Source: an uncultured Bacteroidales bacterium
Lineage (GTDB): Bacteria > Bacteroidota > Bacteroidia > Bacteroidales > P3
Assembly: GCA_900317955.1 (NCBI GenBank)
Contig: ONIP01000023.1
Span: 1-37,845, forward strand
Length of the DNA stretch: 37,845 nucleotides
Direction of reading: 5' to 3'
The notes under the pieces: generated by a model
What the model was told of the DNA's origin: nothing
Databases searched by the model: none
Seen by the model: the letters and a program-made list of their open reading frames with translations, nothing else
Shown: positions 9,133-18,691 of the stretch, piece after piece
Numbering within the stretch: the stretch's first letter is position 1
Layout: each line of letters begins with the position of its first letter
Made by a program: the position numbers and the translations under genes

Positions 9133-10404
9133 TTATTTTTTAATAGTTCTTTTCATCACTGCAAGATTGTCATTTTTAAAAGTATAAGCATCATAAACAC
9201 CACCAATGAGATATGACAAGCCATAAGTTTTTTGTAATTTGTCTTGAGGATTGGGGAAACCTCCATCACTATCAGAACAATTTTCCACCCACTGTGGAAC
9301 TCTATTTTTTAAATACACTTCCAATTGACCAATCTTTACAACAGGAGAAGATATTGTAATCACGAAATGTTCATTATCAACTTTTATAATATTATCAACC
9401 ACATACAATTGATCGCTAGTCTCATAATTTGATATATCTAATAAATACTTCTCATCCTGAAGTAGTTTTGAGTAGTCTACCTCTATTTTCACAATCATTT
9501 TTTTACCTTTCTGAGTTTTTACTTTACCTACTTTCTCTATAGCATACTTATCATTAAGCGATATCCTATACTTTCCACCAGAAGGAACAATATGATAATC
9601 TATATTCGCTAGTCCATTAGAAATGATACACATCTTGTCAGGTAATGACTTCATTTTTGATTCAATACAATTTCTTATCATTTTCAACGATTCCACATCA
9701 CCTATAACCCAAACATAATAAGGTCTAATACCAACATATGTTTTCTTATTATCAACAGTATCATAATAATAACCTTTAAAGTTGCCAAGCATCCTATATA
9801 TAATAATACCAGTCTTACTTAAATTCTTCCTTTGACCTAAAAAGCCCTTAATCCCTGTCTGTTGATTGACAAGATATTCAGATGCATTATGTCCTTTTCC
9901 TGGAGAAAAAATACAGTCTGATATTAATATAGATGTATTATTATTAGGATATACACGTTTTATTATCTCCACAATGTCGGTTGACCCACTATTTCCTCCT
10001 GATACTTTGAAAGTATTTGGCTCTAACTTTTTTACGAAATCATCAACAGCAGTTCCTACAAAAATAGGCTTACTATTTATAAAAAAGAGATTCATTGAGT
10101 CGAATATCTTAGAAATCTTAATATCTGTGAGAAAGTTAAAAACCATATTTCGGAAATCGCTATTTGTACCACTACCAACATATCCATACATACTTCCCGA
10201 ATTTTCAACATAAACGTTGACTGATGGTATTTGGCCTTTGACTGTAATTGGTGTGACGTAGCCAGAGTCAGATTCAATTTGCGGTGATATGACCGAACTA
10301 TTAGTATCCAAAAGATCCTTATCATTATCCTGTATAGGACCACTACACGCAAAATTAAAACCTAATAAAATAATACCGAGTCCAACCTTGTTTAGAAATG
10401 TCAT
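9133..10404 (-). CDS. VWA-like lipoprotein
   Basis: The 423-residue protein has a lipoprotein signal (NFAC, Cys20), then a linker and a VWA-like fold. Residues 63-72 read NVYVENSGSM, the place of the MIDAS motif DxSxS, but with Glu67 in the first position. Thr142 (NSGSTDI) and Asp163 (LISDC, after a hydrophobic strand) fit the other two MIDAS positions. The remaining 250 residues are beta-rich and may form a second domain. VWA proteins bind partners through a metal ion. On the periplasmic side it could contact peptidoglycan, outer-membrane or secreted ligands. It is the first gene of the operon. No consensus promoter is close to its start; the nearest candidate is at 10706-10713. Confidence 0.7.
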   Translation of the reverse strand: MTFLNKVGLGIILLGFNFACSGPIQDNDKDLLDTNSSVISPQIESDSGYVTPITVKGQIPSVNVYVENSGSMYGYVGSGTNSDFRNMVFNFLTDIKISKIFDSMNLFFINSKPIFVGTAVDDFVKKLEPNTFKVSGGNSGSTDIVEIIKRVYPNNNTSILISDCIFSPGKGHNASEYLVNQQTGIKGFLGQRKNLSKTGIIIYRMLGNFKGYYYDTVDNKKTYVGIRPYYVWVIGDVESLKMIRNCIESKMKSLPDKMCIISNGLANIDYHIVPSGGKYRISLNDKYAIEKVGKVKTQKGKKMIVKIEVDYSKLLQDEKYLLDISNYETSDQLYVVDNIIKVDNEHFVITISSPVVKIGQLEVYLKNRVPQWVENCSDSDGGFPNPQDKLQKTYGLSYLIGGVYDAYTFKNDNLAVMKRTIKK

Positions 10405-10705
10405 TTTATTATTTCATAATTGCCACTATGAGTTCTCAGTTCGCGAATTACAATAAAAAAGCATAGAACTCGTGTTGTAACAGTCCTATGAAACTGAGGC
10501 ATCGCCAAACGCCTTACCCAAATAGAAACTGATTGAACCTTATCCTATGCCCCCAATATGCTGAAGCCAGAACGGCCAACATAAAGGCAAAGCAAAAGGC
10601 ATTAGTATCAGAGTCCTTGGGTTGATATTATGGCGAAATTTCAGTTTTCGGACCTTACAAATGCTTTTATGCATCGTTCGACGTGACTCGCGCCGAAATC
10701 GAGTG

Positions 10706-10713
10706 CAAATATA
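10706..10713 (-). promoter_or_regulatory. Candidate -7 element for the VWA/tubulin operon
   Basis: On the minus strand the sequence is TATATTTG followed by C, matching TAnnTTTG of the Bacteroidota housekeeping sigma factor. A TTTG box at the usual 19-nt distance is not present, so the match is partial. Transcription would start near 10701, about 297 bases before the first codon of the VWA-like gene. Confidence 0.35.
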
Positions 10714-10870
10714 CACTTTTTTTTGATACTATTGCTTTTTTTTTGATAAGGTTCTTTTTAATAATCTATTTTTCAGCACTAAAAAAATCTTAACCTCTAA
10801 CTGATAATATTGATGATATGTTAAAATTACCTTTATTCTTCAAAATATAATGGAGAAAACACAATATATT

Positions 10871-10900
10871 AAGGGGTTCCCATGTAGCAGGGAACCCCTT
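10871..10900 (-). terminator. Hairpin terminator after the glucan synthase gene
   Basis: Eleven-bp perfect inverted repeat, AAGGGGTTCCC (10871-10881) and GGGAACCCCTT (10890-10900), with an eight-base loop. It begins 32 bases beyond the stop of the minus-strand glucan synthase gene. The downstream run on the minus strand is AT-rich (AATATATT) rather than a pure U tract. Being symmetric, it could also act on the other strand. Confidence 0.7.
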
Positions 10901-10932
10901 AGTGTTGACACCATTTCCGGCAGGTGGGGAGG

Positions 10933-13900
10933 TTAGTGTATGAGGATTTCGTGGGTTTGGCCGTCGTCGATGAGGTCTATGGTGGTGAGGTTGGGGGAGG
11001 GTTGGGCGGAGCGTTCGTATTTGATTATATACATGGCGGAGCCGTAGCGGTAGCGGATGGTGAATTGCTGCCATTCGGTGGGGACGCGGGGGTCGAGGGT
11101 GAGTTGCGCGCCTTGCTTTCGGATGCCAAGGATGTTCTCGATGCCGGTTTTGTAGGCCCATGAGGCGGAGCCTGTGTACCACGTCCAGCCGCCGCGGCCG
11201 GGGTGCTGGGGGTTGCTGTAGATGTCGGCGGCGATGCAGTAGGGCTCTACCTTGTATTTAAGCACGTCGGCAAGGGTCTGCGTGCGGTGGATGGGGTTGA
11301 TGAGGGAGTAGAGGAAGTAGGCCATGTCGTAACGGCCTTCCTTGAGCTGTGCCATGATGTACCACATGGCGCCATGGGTGTACTGGCCACCGTTTTCGCG
11401 TACGCCGACGGGATAGTTCATGATGTAGCCGGGGGAGGGTTGCGAGGAATGGAAGGCGGGGGTGAGGAGCTGGATGATTTCGTGCTCGCGGTTGACAAGG
11501 CGGTTGTCGGTCTCGCGCATGACGGAGGCTTTCTGGGCGGGGGTGGCGACATCGGTGAGGATGCTCCAGGCTTGGGAGATGAGGTCGATTTGGCATTCGG
11601 TGTTGTTGCGGCTGCCCATGGGGTCGCCATTGTCGAAGTAGGCGCGGAGGAACCAGGCTCCGTCCCAGGCGTTGTTTTGTATGGCCTGGGTGAGGCGGCC
11701 GAGGAACAGGGAGAGCTCTTCGCAGTAGGAGAGGTCGGCGCCGGGTGTGCGCTGGGTGATTTCCTGCATCTTGGGCAGGAGGTCGGCAAGGAAGAAGGCC
11801 ACCCAGACGCTTTCGCCTTTGCCTTCGACACCCACGCGGCTCATGCCGTCGTTCCAGTCGCCACAGCCCATGAGGGGGAGGCCGTGGATGCCGGTGCGGT
11901 GCATGGCACGGTTCATGCTGCGGCGCAGGTGCTCGTAGAGGGTGGCGTATTCGAAGTTGGGATTGCCGGGGGTGTCGGGGACGCTGTAGGTGATGCAGCG
12001 TTCGGCCTCGCCGGGGTTGAGCTGGTCGGACTGGCAGAAGGGAACCTGCTCGGTGAGGATGGTGTCGTCGCCGGTAACCCGCAGGTACTGATAGGTGACA
12101 AAGACAAGCCACAGATAGTCGTCGCTGAAGGTGGTGCGGGCGCCGAGGTGCATGCTTTCGTGCCACCAGTGCAGCACATCGCCTTCGGCAAACTGGTGTG
12201 CCGCATGGTCGAGGATTTGACGGCGGGCATAGGAGGGGTCGCTGTAGAGGACACTCATGACGTCCTGCAGCTGGTCGCGGAAGCCTGTGGCACCGCCCAC
12301 CTGGTAGAATCCCGCACGGGCAAAGAGCCGTGCCGTGTAGACCTGGTAGAGGTACCAGCGGTTGAGCATGTAGTTGAACGACTTGTCGGGGGTGTCGACC
12401 TGGATATAGCTCAGTTTTTCGTCCCAGAAGGAGATGACGGAGGTGTATTCGCGGTTGATGTCGTCGATGGCGGGGGCTTTGACGGCGGGTTCGCCAAGGT
12501 TGTGTACGGCAAGGATGAAGGCAATTTCTTTCTCCGAGGCAGCGGGGACGGTTATCTTCATTCCGAGCTGTTTGCGGTTGGGGGAATCGAGGTTGTACTC
12601 CAACGGGGAGGTGGCGCCTTGGGAGTCGCTGGCGGCAGTCAGCTGCACGACTTTGTCGCGGTAGATGGGGTGGTAGACATTGCGGACAAGGATGCTGTTG
12701 GAGTCGGGGTCCCATTCGGAATGGAGGTAGCGGGCGGTCTGCTCTTCGCAAACGCCGAGGACGAGTTTGTAGACCATGTCCAATTGCAGCTGGAGGGGGG
12801 CGTCGGTTTTGTTGGCGACCTTGATCTGGTAGTATTTCTCCATGCGCTGGCGGGCAACGAAAACGCGTACTTTCACGACCATGTCGTCGTAGTCGGCATC
12901 GAAGGCCGAGAAGCCCTGGCCGTGGCGTGCCGTGGCGGGGACGAATTGCCGGCGGTTGATGAGCAGCATCTCGCTTGCGTTGTCCCTCACAATGTCGTTG
13001 CTCCAGCCGGTGAGTTTAAACTGCTGGGCGTTGTATGCGAAGGTGAAACCTGCCATGGTGGCACTGACCACACAGCCGAAGTTGGGGTTGGAAATAACGT
13101 TGACCCACGGCATGGGGGTGTTGGTGTTGGTGATGACGTAGTCGTGGCCGTTGTTGTCGAACCCTCCGTACTGGTTGTAGAAGTCGAGGCTGCTCCAGAC
13201 ACGGAACTGCTTGCTGGTTTGCAGCACGGGGTATTCTTCTTTGTTCTGGTAGTGTTGGTTGGCTTTCTCAAGGTCGCGGAGCTGCTCTTCGATAGTGCGG
13301 CCGTCGCAGGTGGAGAAGTCCAAGCGGGCTACGGTGTGCAGCAGGGCGCGTTCTTCCTCGCTAATATCGTCGCCGTTGAGCACGTAGACATGTCCTGCCT
13401 CCTGGTGCGAAGCCCAGAGGTGTTCGGAGTTGGCCATGTTGCGGATGAAGTGGGTGAGGCCGTCGCGGTCTTTGTAACCTTCGTTTGCCCCGGCATGCTC
13501 GTTTTTCTTTACATCGTTGATGATGACGAGGTCGAGCAGCAATCCGTGCACCTTGAAGTATTCAAAGGCACGGAGCAGTTCCTTGGCATAGCCGGAACGG
13601 TCGGGACGGTCGATTTCGAGGAGCAGAATGGCCAGGTCGCCACTGATGCCGTGACGCCACAGGGAGCTTTGCGACAGGGTGTTCTTGGCAAGGTAGGCCT
13701 CCCGGCTATTGCCCAGGGTGGCCGTCTGGGCCATGTATTTGGAGATGTTGTTGTAAAGCCGCATCTGGGAGCCTTTGAGCAGCGACATGCTGTTGCGCAT
13801 GTTGTTGAACACGGAGGATGTCTTGAAGGCATGTTCGATGTCGACGGCATTCTGGTATTGTTCGGTGAGCTGCAGGAGGTGCTCGCGAGCCTTGGCAAAC

Positions 13901-16900
13901 CCAGTCACCATGAAGGCCATGGCCTGTTTGCCCGCGGGGATGTGGATGCGGCGACGCATGCTCATGACGGGGTCGAGGGTTGTGCCTACAGTGCCTGTAA
14001 GCGTACGGTGGCTTTCAATAATCTCGGCATGGCGGATGCTGCCGCCACGTCCCAGGAATTTAAGTCTCGAGGTTTCGTATTCAACCAGATTGGACCAGTC
14101 GGAACGTTCCATGCCATCGGTCCCCTCTGTGGTCCACAGTTTGTGGATCATGAAATGGTAGCTTTCGTTGGCGGATGGACGGCTGAACACCAACGCTTCG
14201 TGTTCGCTGTCGTATTCGCTGTGAATCTTCATGGCGTTGAACACTCTGTGGTTCTCGTCCTCGATGCCGGGGGCAAGGACTACCTCGCCGTAGCTGGTGA
14301 TTTCGAGGTCGACATCGTCGGGGCTGTTGTTTGTGAAGGTGTAGCGGCGTATCTCGGCCGAACGGTCTTTCAGCACCGTTACTTCCGTCTTGGTCTCAAT
14401 AGCGTTGTCGACACGCAGATAGGAAATCTTGTCGCTGGCAAAGCTGACGTGGTATTTCTCCGGCATCACGTCAAGGGGGGAGTAGGTGGCGGACCACAAC
14501 TTGTCGTTTTTCAGGTTGCGGATATAGAGATAGGTGCCGTAATGGTCGGCGCTGATTTTGCGGTAGCGGTTCAACAACACATTGCGGTAGCGTGAGAAGC
14601 CTGAGCCGCGGTCGTTCAGCAGCACGGTGTACTGGCCGTTGCTGATGACTCCGATTTCGGGTACGTTGGATATGGTATCGAAGTCGCGGGCGTCGCTCTC
14701 GGTCTGTACCTTGGAATATTGATAGCGTTTGTATTGTGTCACCTTAAGGTCGATATAGGGCTTGACCTGTGCCTTTTCTTTAAGGAGGGTCTCCATGGAA
14801 CGCATTGTGGGTTCCTGCATAAAATACCGCTGCAGGCAGTGGTCGGCGAGATAGTTGGCGAGACTGGCGAGTATCATGCCTTGGTGGTGGGCATAGTGGG
14901 CTTGCACCGGCACATGGTCTTCCTCGTCGTAGCTCTCGAAGAGTCCGAAACTGCCGTGCGAACCTTCAATCTTATGAGGAGCCGAGTACATGCCCAAATT
15001 CTTGAACCGTTGCAGGTTGTCGTAGACAGCCTTGTCGTCGATGCCAATGGTCATCAGGGAGCTGTAGGGCGACACCACAATGCGGTCGGGTGTGGTGTTC
15101 TGGAATTTCAGATAGGGGACGCCAAAGGCGTGGTATTTGTAGTTCTGGGCATCGTCTAATTCGTTGTAGGCGGTTTCCGATATTCCCCAGGGAATTTCCT
15201 GTTTGCCGCGTTTCACCTGTTTGGAGAATGCCTTCTGGGCACGGATGGCGAAACTGTAGGTCTCGTCCATCAGCGTATGCTTGTAGGTGGGCAGGAAAAT
15301 CAACGGCATAAAGTACTCAAACAACGTGCCGTACCACGATGCAACGCCCTTGTAGCCTTTATATTGAACAAGAGTCTTGTCCAAGCAGAACCAGTGCTTG
15401 TAGGGGGCGTCGCCCTCGGCAATGGTGAGGAAACTGGTCAGTCGTGCCTCAGATGCAAAATTGTTGTAGTGGTAGGGGAGGAGGGTGTATGTGCTGTGGT
15501 CGTAGCCAATGCTGAACACATCCAGGTCGGTGTTGTACAGTTTAGAGAAGTCGGTCTGGTCTATCAACCGCACCACTTTGGCCAGTATCTCCCCGGCGGC
15601 CGTGCGGTCCTGGTCAATGTTGGCTGTCAAGAATCCTTTCACAGCATAGAGGCAAGCCACAAAATTGCCGCTGTCGCAAGTAGAAATAAAGAAATTCGGC
15701 AGGGTGTTCAGCGTCTTGATATGGTACCAGTTGAAGAGATGTCCGTTCCATTTCTCGAGCCGCATGACGGTGTTGATAACATGCCCTATGCGGGTAACGG
15801 CCTCTTTGCGGCTGATAAAGCCAAGCTCGGCCGCACTCACGATTGCGGTCAAGGAATAACCGATATTTGTAGGCGAGGTCTTGTAGTCTGTCTTCTGCTC
15901 TCTGTTCAGCTGGTAGTTGTCGGGCATCAGCCAGTTGTTCTCTTCGGTTATCAGGCTGTCGAAGAAATTCCATGTGTCTTTGGCCAGCTGGCGCACCTCC
16001 TCGGTCTCTTTCTCGTTGAGGGTCTTCTTGTCCTGGGGGAATTTCTTGCCTAACCAGTACATCAGGAACGGAGCGCCGCACCATGCCAGAATGCAGAACA
16101 CCGTGGCGCAGTAGTCAGCCACACTGTCTAACCCGGTAATAAAGACAATGCCTAAAACAACGGCGGATACAACATAGTTGAACCAGAACTTGTTGATATA
16201 GTCTCCCAAGGTACCTTTCGTACTTTTGGCGGCCTCGTCGCTGGTTACCCAGTTAAGCAGGTTTTTGTGCGAGAACCACATGCGGTAGCAAGCCCTCACG
16301 GCGGCATCGGTATACATCCACGCCTCTTTGGGCAACAGGGCGAACTGCACCAGCGAACGGTACACCATCACGCTGAATCCCCGCATGAGGGTGGCATAAT
16401 AGTGGTACCGTTTGCCAAATCGCGGCAACTTCATGAATTGTCCCAAAATGAAGTAAACAATCGGACTTGCCACCACGATCAGTGCCAGCACCACATACCA
16501 TAGTATGTCGACGTCTGTCCCTTGGCTGAAACCAACCAAGAGCACCAACACCAGCATCAAACTCAGCAGTGAACGGCGCAGATTGTCAAATATCTTCCAT
16601 CTGCCCAATGCGTTCACCTGGTTCTTCACCACATCGCCCTTCTCGTTGCGCACCTTGTTCTTCAGCCAGCCGATTATCTGCCAGTCGCCGCGAGTCCAAC
16701 GGTGGTGGCGCTTGGCGTCGTCGATATAGTTCGACGGATTGTCGTCGAACAGTTCCAAATCGTTGATAAGTCCGCAGCGTATATGGCAGCCTTCTATCAG
16801 GTCGTGGCTCAAAATCAGATTTTCGGGGAAGGTGCCTTTCAACACCTTTTGGAATATCTTCAAATCGTAGATTCCCTTTCCGCAGAACGACCCTTCGTTG

Positions 16901-18633
16901 AAGATGTCCTGATACAGCTCAAACGAGGCGGTTGTGTATACATCCAATCCGCCCAAACCTGCAAACAACTGGGCGTAACGGCTCTTGTTGGTCACTTCAA
17001 CATCGACATTCACACGTGGCTGCATAATGCCGTAGCCCGAATTCACTCTCCGGCCGTCGTCGCTCAGGCGGGCGCGGTTCAGCGGGTGCGCCATAGAGCC
17101 GATCAATTTCTGAGCCGAGTATAGCACCAGCTCGGTGTCGGTGTCGAGTGTGATGATGAACTCGATAGGAGGCACGGGGCCTTCCATCCATTTGCTTATT
17201 GTCTCGCAACGGAATCTCTTTGCCTTATCCTCCTCGCTGGTTTGTCCCAGCACCAGGTCGTTGAAGTGCAAAATTGCGCCGCGTTTGCGTTCGTGTCCAA
17301 GCCAGCAGTTCTCGCCCTCGCTCCAGGCTCTCTTTCTGTAAACGAAATTGAAAATATGGGCTCCGTATTTTTCGTTCAACTCCTTCACCTTGGTCAATCC
17401 CGCTTCCACAACCTCGTCGTCCCAGGGCATATCTTCGGACGGACCTGCGGCGGCATCGCCAATCAGAGTGTAGTACAGGTTCTGCGGACGGCTCTCCAAC
17501 CGCTGCCCTTCGCTGGCGCGGTTGATGTTAGAGAGGTAATATACCTCCAACTGCTCTAATAACTCTATGGTTTTTGCCCTGTTCTTCAGGATGGTGGGCA
17601 TAATCACCATGGTGGCATACTCTTCAGGAATGAGGCCGTCTTTGAACTTTATCTTAAAGGTGTTCTGTGGCTTGTGGATTCTGTACAGCAACCTGTTGAA
17701 GAGGTCTATCACCACTTGGCTCATCGGCACCCACAACAGGAGGGTCAGCAGCACAGTTCCGAAAGTGAAACCGTAGCCGTAGGTGGCCAGGCAGGCAAAC
17801 AGCAGGCTCAACCCCAGCGAAATCGCCACAACTATACATATATAACTGTAGGCTCGTACATTCCATTTCTTTGGCGGGAACAGTTGCCACCCTATGTGTT
17901 CACCCTGCTCGTCAGCCTTGCTCACCAGATTTTTCACCAAATCGTACTCCTTCACATGCTGCTTTCGGCTCAGTCTCACTATCTTCGCACGGTAGTCATC
18001 CTTGGTTTTGTCGTACATCTGGTCGTACATCCCCGCCTTCTCGTTCTTCAGCATCCGCTCAGAGAAACTCACGCTGTCTATCAGCTCTTCTATCGGCAGC
18101 TTGGTCATTTTCTTCAGCGAGTTGAAGATATTCATCATCAACAGATTCTCTTTCGCCGCTTCGTCCAGTTTCTTCATGTCGGCCTGCGACTTGTCTGTCA
18201 GCGAGTAGTGGTATGACTTCTTTTCTTCCAGCTCGTTGCACAACTTGGCCAGCTCTTCTATCAGCAGCACCTTCGCTATTGGAAGCAACGCGCAGACTTC
18301 GGGGTAGGTCAGATAGTCGTTCCGCTCTACCTGTACCTGCGACAGATGCTTGAACAATAACCCTCTGTCTAACTGGAAATGGCAATGCTCCATATAACTC
18401 TTCAGCACTTCTCTCAACTGTGCCATCCGTTTCCCCTCGATACGGCGGAATTCCTTGCTTCGCAGATCCACGCGCAACACCTTTTCCTGCTCACTTATCA
18501 TGTAGTAATTGTCCAGCACCCACTCGTTGGTGCTCCCAACCAGCCTTTGCGATTTCGTTTCATCAACCAGCAGCAAATAATAGCGGGTTATGTCTTTTAT
18601 GTTCTCTTTGAATATCTTATACGTACTTTTCAT
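10933..18633 (-). CDS. ndvB: Cyclic beta-1,2-glucan synthase-like protein (GT84 + GH94)
   Basis: The frame reaches 18645, but the ATG at 18633 (MKSTYKIF) leaves a normal leader after the promoter at 18661, so I prefer it (2566 residues). Rhizobial and Brucella homologues are about 2800. With numbering from 18645: a cytoplasmic start, two membrane helices (265-320), and a processive glycosyltransferase domain with TLDTDTELV (499-507) and the QxxRW-like HHRWTRGDWQ (647-656). More membrane helices follow, then a glucoamylase-like domain (about 930-1270, SHGSFGLFESYD, HHQGMILASL), a carbohydrate-binding region from about 1345, and a GH94 phosphorylase-like domain with GDWNDGMSRVG near 2260. Known relatives build and cyclise beta-1,2-glucan from UDP-glucose and control its length by phosphorolysis. 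The likely product is periplasmic glucan. It is a single-gene transcript. Confidence 0.88.
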   Translation of the reverse strand: MKSTYKIFKENIKDITRYYLLLVDETKSQRLVGSTNEWVLDNYYMISEQEKVLRVDLRSKEFRRIEGKRMAQLREVLKSYMEHCHFQLDRGLLFKHLSQVQVERNDYLTYPEVCALLPIAKVLLIEELAKLCNELEEKKSYHYSLTDKSQADMKKLDEAAKENLLMMNIFNSLKKMTKLPIEELIDSVSFSERMLKNEKAGMYDQMYDKTKDDYRAKIVRLSRKQHVKEYDLVKNLVSKADEQGEHIGWQLFPPKKWNVRAYSYICIVVAISLGLSLLFACLATYGYGFTFGTVLLTLLLWVPMSQVVIDLFNRLLYRIHKPQNTFKIKFKDGLIPEEYATMVIMPTILKNRAKTIELLEQLEVYYLSNINRASEGQRLESRPQNLYYTLIGDAAAGPSEDMPWDDEVVEAGLTKVKELNEKYGAHIFNFVYRKRAWSEGENCWLGHERKRGAILHFNDLVLGQTSEEDKAKRFRCETISKWMEGPVPPIEFIITLDTDTELVLYSAQKLIGSMAHPLNRARLSDDGRRVNSGYGIMQPRVNVDVEVTNKSRYAQLFAGLGGLDVYTTASFELYQDIFNEGSFCGKGIYDLKIFQKVLKGTFPENLILSHDLIEGCHIRCGLINDLELFDDNPSNYIDDAKRHHRWTRGDWQIIGWLKNKVRNEKGDVVKNQVNALGRWKIFDNLRRSLLSLMLVLVLLVGFSQGTDVDILWYVVLALIVVASPIVYFILGQFMKLPRFGKRYHYYATLMRGFSVMVYRSLVQFALLPKEAWMYTDAAVRACYRMWFSHKNLLNWVTSDEAAKSTKGTLGDYINKFWFNYVVSAVVLGIVFITGLDSVADYCATVFCILAWCGAPFLMYWLGKKFPQDKKTLNEKETEEVRQLAKDTWNFFDSLITEENNWLMPDNYQLNREQKTDYKTSPTNIGYSLTAIVSAAELGFISRKEAVTRIGHVINTVMRLEKWNGHLFNWYHIKTLNTLPNFFISTCDSGNFVACLYAVKGFLTANIDQDRTAAGEILAKVVRLIDQTDFSKLYNTDLDVFSIGYDHSTYTLLPYHYNNFASEARLTSFLTIAEGDAPYKHWFCLDKTLVQYKGYKGVASWYGTLFEYFMPLIFLPTYKHTLMDETYSFAIRAQKAFSKQVKRGKQEIPWGISETAYNELDDAQNYKYHAFGVPYLKFQNTTPDRIVVSPYSSLMTIGIDDKAVYDNLQRFKNLGMYSAPHKIEGSHGSFGLFESYDEEDHVPVQAHYAHHQGMILASLANYLADHCLQRYFMQEPTMRSMETLLKEKAQVKPYIDLKVTQYKRYQYSKVQTESDARDFDTISNVPEIGVISNGQYTVLLNDRGSGFSRYRNVLLNRYRKISADHYGTYLYIRNLKNDKLWSATYSPLDVMPEKYHVSFASDKISYLRVDNAIETKTEVTVLKDRSAEIRRYTFTNNSPDDVDLEITSYGEVVLAPGIEDENHRVFNAMKIHSEYDSEHEALVFSRPSANESYHFMIHKLWTTEGTDGMERSDWSNLVEYETSRLKFLGRGGSIRHAEIIESHRTLTGTVGTTLDPVMSMRRRIHIPAGKQAMAFMVTGFAKAREHLLQLTEQYQNAVDIEHAFKTSSVFNNMRNSMSLLKGSQMRLYNNISKYMAQTATLGNSREAYLAKNTLSQSSLWRHGISGDLAILLLEIDRPDRSGYAKELLRAFEYFKVHGLLLDLVIINDVKKNEHAGANEGYKDRDGLTHFIRNMANSEHLWASHQEAGHVYVLNGDDISEEERALLHTVARLDFSTCDGRTIEEQLRDLEKANQHYQNKEEYPVLQTSKQFRVWSSLDFYNQYGGFDNNGHDYVITNTNTPMPWVNVISNPNFGCVVSATMAGFTFAYNAQQFKLTGWSNDIVRDNASEMLLINRRQFVPATARHGQGFSAFDADYDDMVVKVRVFVARQRMEKYYQIKVANKTDAPLQLQLDMVYKLVLGVCEEQTARYLHSEWDPDSNSILVRNVYHPIYRDKVVQLTAASDSQGATSPLEYNLDSPNRKQLGMKITVPAASEKEIAFILAVHNLGEPAVKAPAIDDINREYTSVISFWDEKLSYIQVDTPDKSFNYMLNRWYLYQVYTARLFARAGFYQVGGATGFRDQLQDVMSVLYSDPSYARRQILDHAAHQFAEGDVLHWWHESMHLGARTTFSDDYLWLVFVTYQYLRVTGDDTILTEQVPFCQSDQLNPGEAERCITYSVPDTPGNPNFEYATLYEHLRRSMNRAMHRTGIHGLPLMGCGDWNDGMSRVGVEGKGESVWVAFFLADLLPKMQEITQRTPGADLSYCEELSLFLGRLTQAIQNNAWDGAWFLRAYFDNGDPMGSRNNTECQIDLISQAWSILTDVATPAQKASVMRETDNRLVNREHEIIQLLTPAFHSSQPSPGYIMNYPVGVRENGGQYTHGAMWYIMAQLKEGRYDMAYFLYSLINPIHRTQTLADVLKYKVEPYCIAADIYSNPQHPGRGGWTWYTGSASWAYKTGIENILGIRKQGAQLTLDPRVPTEWQQFTIRYRYGSAMYIIKYERSAQPSPNLTTIDLIDDGQTHEILIH

Positions 18634-18660
18634 GAGCTGATACACTATTAGTTCTGACTA

Positions 18661-18691
18661 CAAAGATACGATAAAATATCAATACTGCAAA
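18661..18691 (-). promoter_or_regulatory. Promoter of the glucan synthase gene
   Basis: On the minus strand TTTG (complement of 18688-18691), a 19-nt spacer, then TATCTTTG (complement of 18661-18668). This is an exact Bacteroidota consensus. Transcription should start near 18656, which makes the ATG at 18633 the more probable start than the one at 18645. Confidence 0.8.

Larger units (their letters stand above)
10405..10932. other. Long intergenic region between the VWA operon and the glucan synthase gene
   Basis: These 528 bases separate two minus-strand genes. I see a terminator-like hairpin near the glucan synthase stop, a candidate minus-strand -10/-7 box at 10706-10713 and poly-T runs just beyond it. 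In the middle (about 10430-10690) the minus strand can be read as short peptide pieces broken by stops, starting MHKSICKVRKLKF. This looks like a decayed gene or mobile-element remnant, but I cannot name it. If the candidate promoter is real, the operon has a leader of nearly 300 bases. Confidence 0.4.

Noticed and set aside
357..10404. Calling the operon a Zorya system
   Set aside because: Only the MotA/MotB-like pair fits. No ZorC, ZorD helicase or ZorE nuclease is present, and the remaining genes are unrelated to Zorya.
11258..12751. 497-codon minus-strand frame rich in Arg, Pro and His
   Set aside because: It is a shifted frame inside the glucan synthase gene; composition is typical of a shadow frame.
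11203..14595. 1130-codon open frame on the plus strand
   Set aside because: It lies entirely opposite the glucan synthase gene, is full of low-complexity Val/Gly/Glu runs and shows no domain. It results from the C-rich codon use of the real gene.
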